NCBI GenBank assembly: GCA_021786915.1
Contig: JAJYMP010000599.1
Coordinates: 1 to 6,459 of the forward strand
DNA length: 6,459 nt
Origin: Chloroflexota bacterium
GTDB lineage: Bacteria; Chloroflexota; Limnocylindria; Limnocylindrales; CSP1-4
Direction: 5' to 3'
The notes beneath the pieces were generated by a model. That model was given only the letters and a program-made list of their open reading frames with translations. It had not been told where the DNA came from and did no database searches. This document shows, one piece after another, positions 4,495-6,459 of the stretch. Numbering within the stretch: the first letter of the stretch is position 1; the number at the start of each line of letters is the position of its first letter. The position numbers and the translations under genes were made by a program.

Positions 4495-4952
4495 TCAGCC
4501 CCACGCGCCCGCGGCGGCCGCGACCCGCCCGGCGGGCACGATCGGCTCCCACCTCCATCCGTCGCCGCAGGGGGTGATGTGGCCGAGGCCCGGGAACGGG
4601 TCGACGTGGTACGCGAGCACGAGGCTGCTCCGCGATGCCGCGCGCTCGAGCGGCATCCGCTTCGGCGCGACCGCGAGGACCGGGTCGACGTCGTAGGTCG
4701 GGTGCCAGGCCGGATGCGCGACGTGGATCGTATGGAGCGCAGCGTCCGAGATGCGGAGGAGGTCCTCGCCGCGGGAGCTGAGGACGACGCCGCCATGGCC
4801 GTGGTGTGGTCGGGGGTCGGCAGCAGCGCGATCCCGGGCGCCACCTCGACCTCCGCGCCCGCGAGCCCCACGAGCTCCACCAGCGGCTCGATCGGCGGCA
4901 GGCACCGCCCGCTGGCCCGCAGTCGGTGCTTGAGCGCTGCGGCGCTGTAGCC
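4495..4952 (-). pseudogene. Metallo-beta-lactamase-fold hydrolase, 5'-truncated and frameshifted remnant
   Basis: The 3' part of an MBL-fold hydrolase is readable in two minus-strand frames. The first frame (about 4952-4800) gives LPPIEPLVELVGLAGAEVEV, then APGIALLPTPDHT, the usual strand and TPGHTxGH histidine region. At about 4800-4806 reading must shift, consistent with loss of one base, into a second frame giving GHGGVVLSSRGEDLLRISDA, then HVAHPAWHPTYDVDP, LVLAYHVDPFPGLGHI and GDGWRWEP before the TGA at 4495. The retained Asp of ISDA and His of AYH match the later metal ligands of the fold. The N-terminal half with the HxHxDH motif is absent: upstream DNA is the promoter and start of the CoA-transferase gene. 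Such proteins include lactonase-like and other hydrolases; the ancestral substrate is unknown. The frameshift alone could be a sequencing error, but the missing N-terminus could not. Confidence 0.75.
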
Positions 4953-5013
4953 ATGAGGCCCGAGATGAGGCCGAAGGACCGCCGGTGGGCACGTTGGGCG
5001 GGTCACCGGCCTC

Positions 5014-5030
5014 CGGGGCGGCGCGCCCCG
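5014..5030 (+). promoter_or_regulatory. Perfect inverted repeat directly before the -10 of the CoA-transferase gene
   Basis: CGGGGCG-GCG-CGCCCCG is a 7-3-7 perfect inverted repeat ending one base before the -10 box, so it fills the -35/-10 spacer. That is a classic operator position, for example for MerR-type regulators, but the low complexity makes chance possible. Confidence 0.4.
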
Positions 5031-5031
5031 C

Positions 5032-5037
5032 TACCAT
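5032..5037 (+). promoter_or_regulatory. -10 box of the CoA-transferase gene
   Basis: TACCAT ends 7 bases before the ATG at 5045, again predicting a leaderless or one-base-leader transcript. It supports 5045 over the upstream in-frame GTG at 4985. Confidence 0.55.
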
Positions 5038-5044
5038 CGCGCTG

Positions 5045-6307
5045 ATGGCCGACCCCGTCGATCCTGCCGACGCCGCAACAGCTGCCGTTCCGCTCCCCGG
5101 CCCCCTCGCCGGGATCCGGGTCGCGGACTGCTCGGCCGTGCTGGCCGGGCCGTACTGCACGATGCTCCTCGCGGACCTGGGCGCGGAGGTCGTCAAGGTG
5201 GAGCCCCCCGACGGCGACGCGACCCGGGGCTGGGGCCCGCCCTGGGTCGGCGACGAGGCGACCGGCACGCGCACCGCTGCGTACTACCTCGCGGTCAACC
5301 GCAACAAGCGCTCGATCCGGCTCGACCTCAAGCAGCCTGCGGGCAGGCAGGTCCTGACCCGCCTCCTCCGGGCCAGCGACGTCTTCGTCGAGAACTTCCG
5401 CGTCGGCGGCCTGGCCAGGCTCGGCTTCGGCGACGACGTGCTCCGGGAGCTCAACCCGGACCTCGTCCACCTGGCCATCAGCGGTTTCGGCACCGACGGG
5501 CCGGACGCGCAGAAGCCGGGCTACGACTTCGTCATCCAGGCGACGGCGGGCCTGATGTCGATCACTGGGGCGCCCGACGCCGAGGGGGGCGGCGCGACCA
5601 AGGTGGGCGTCGCGATCAGCGACGTGGTGACCGGGCTGTTCGCCGCGGTCGGCATCCTCGCCGGGCTCCTCGGGCGCGCGCGTGGGACGGCCCGCGGCCA
5701 GCGGATCGACGTGTCGCTGCTCGAGTCGACGCTGGCGGTCCTCGTCAACCAGGCCCAGAACGCGTTCGTCAGCGGCCGCGCACCGGGCAGGCTCGGCAAC
5801 GCGCACCCCAACATCGTCCCGTACGAGACGTTCCGGACCCAGGACGGCGAGATCGCCATCGCGGTCGGCTCGGAGCGCCAGTGGCCGCGACTGTGCGCCA
5901 GCCTCCGCGTGCCCGAGCTCGCGGCCGATCCCCGCTTCGCCACCAACGGCGTGCGCGTCGTCAACCGCGCCGCGCTCCGGCCCATCCTCGCGGCCTGCTT
6001 CGAGGCGAACACAAGCGCGCACTGGCTGGCCGAGATGGACGCCGCGGAGATCCCTGCCGGGCCGATCAACGACGTCGTGGCGGCCTTCGCCCAGCCCCAG
6101 GCGCAGGCCCGGGGAATGACCGTCGAGGTGGAGCACCCGCTGCTCGGCACGATCAGGCAGGCGGGGATCCCGTTCCGCCTCGCCGCCACGCCGGCCTCCA
6201 TCCGGACGGCACCGCCGCTCCTCGGCGAGCACTCCGCGGAGATCCTCGCCGAGCTCGGGTACGCGCCGGAGGAGATCGAGGCGCTGGCTGCCGCCAACGT
6301 AGTCTGA
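5045..6307 (+). CDS. CaiB/BaiF family (class III) CoA-transferase
   Basis: A complete 420-residue cytoplasmic enzyme of normal family length. Family III CoA-transferases move CoA between carboxylic acids through an aspartyl mixed anhydride in an interlocked dimer. Diagnostic segments are LAGIRVADCSAVLAGPYCTM (21-40), LLADLGAEVVKVEPPDGD (41-58), NRNKRSIRLDLK (85-96), DVFVENFRVGGLARLGF (112-128), GYDFVIQATAGLMSITG (159-175), KVGVAISDVVTGLFA (186-200) with the probable catalytic Asp193 (equivalent to Asp169 of formyl-CoA transferase), RGQRIDVSLLES (217-228), GRLGNAHPNIVPYETF (248-263), IPAGPINDV (336-344) and PLLGEHSAEIL (391-401). The GNAHPNIVPYE stretch recalls succinyl-CoA:dicarboxylate transferases, but donor and acceptor cannot be assigned from sequence alone. 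It stands alone; no partner dehydrogenase, hydratase or racemase is adjacent. An upstream in-frame GTG at 4985 would add 20 residues without family similarity and is rejected. Confidence 0.93.
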   Translation: MADPVDPADAATAAVPLPGPLAGIRVADCSAVLAGPYCTMLLADLGAEVVKVEPPDGDATRGWGPPWVGDEATGTRTAAYYLAVNRNKRSIRLDLKQPAGRQVLTRLLRASDVFVENFRVGGLARLGFGDDVLRELNPDLVHLAISGFGTDGPDAQKPGYDFVIQATAGLMSITGAPDAEGGGATKVGVAISDVVTGLFAAVGILAGLLGRARGTARGQRIDVSLLESTLAVLVNQAQNAFVSGRAPGRLGNAHPNIVPYETFRTQDGEIAIAVGSERQWPRLCASLRVPELAADPRFATNGVRVVNRAALRPILAACFEANTSAHWLAEMDAAEIPAGPINDVVAAFAQPQAQARGMTVEVEHPLLGTIRQAGIPFRLAATPASIRTAPPLLGEHSAEILAELGYAPEEIEALAAANVV

Positions 6308-6331
6308 CGCCCCCGCGGCCTGCCGCCGCCC

Positions 6332-6441
6332 GACCCAGCTATGTGTCGTTCGGGGCCCTGGCGAGCGTGGAGCGCGCACGAAATGCGGGTTTCGCGCCCG
6401 GGCCCAGCACGCCGGACCGCTCGCTGACCCATAGTTGGGTC
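6332..6441. repeat. Inverted pair of 16-bp interrupted palindromes after the CoA-transferase gene
   Basis: Copy one (6332-6347) is GACCCA-GCTA-TGTGTC. Copy two (6426-6441) is GACCCA-TAGT-TGGGTC, a perfect 6-4-6 palindrome. Read on the minus strand, copy two matches copy one at 14 of 16 bases, and including one flanking C the outer halves form a 13-bp inverted repeat with one mismatch. The 78 bases between hold a small CGAAA-N6-TTTCG hairpin (6379-6394) and no gene. They may be operators, a terminator region, or ends of a small mobile repeat. Confidence 0.55.
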
Positions 6442-6459
6442 GCCGGGGCCGGGACGGCG

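Noticed and set aside
4985..5044. GTG start at 4985 for the CoA-transferase
   Set aside because: It would place the IR and -10 box inside the gene and add 20 residues without similarity; the ATG at 5045 fits the family and promoter.
5003..6379. A 458-codon minus-strand open frame opposite the CoA-transferase gene
   Set aside because: The composition is that of an antisense shadow, and the plus strand encodes a complete, well-conserved enzyme.

Overview
The window is very GC-rich (by eye about 70% or more) bacterial DNA with short spacers, no recognisable Shine-Dalgarno sequences and -10-like TANNNT hexamers directly in front of the start codons. It carries a tRNA-Asp with encoded CCA, a mycothiol-conjugate-amidase-like hydrolase and a membrane-anchored CapA-type protein. 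This fits a high-GC Actinomycetota or a Chloroflexota lineage of the Limnocylindria/Ellin6529 kind; I cannot choose between them without a search. All genes look like chromosomal housekeeping or accessory metabolism. I see no phage, plasmid, IS or CRISPR system.

Layout from left to right: (1) the N-terminal 57 codons of a low-specificity threonine aldolase on the minus strand, cut by the window edge; (2) a gene-free spacer of about 320 bases with GAGTC/GACTC palindromes; (3) tRNA-Asp(GTC) with an extended -10 promoter and a strong hairpin behind it; (4) a 596-aa CapA-family protein on the plus strand; (5) a convergent, gene-free spacer of about 360 bases with a nested tandem repeat (24/25-bp units arranged as two exact 74-bp superunits) and further GAGTC-N6-GACTC palindromes, one of which is the core of a terminator-like hairpin; (6) an Mca/LmbE-like zinc deacetylase/amidase on the minus strand; (7) a divergent YbaK/EbsC-type aminoacyl-tRNA deacylase; (8) a decayed, frameshifted 3' remnant of a metallo-beta-lactamase-fold hydrolase on the minus strand; (9) a CaiB/BaiF class III CoA-transferase; (10) a 150-base tail with two inverted copies of a 16-bp interrupted palindrome.

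The genes do not form an operon. Each appears to have its own promoter, and their predicted roles (amino-acid cleavage, thiol-conjugate processing, tRNA proofreading, CoA transfer, cell-surface CapA function) share no obvious pathway. No coherent new multi-gene system is visible. The most unusual material is non-coding: the nested repeat array, the related GAGTC-N6-GACTC palindrome family in two separate spacers, the uniform leaderless start architecture, and dyad symmetries on several promoters.
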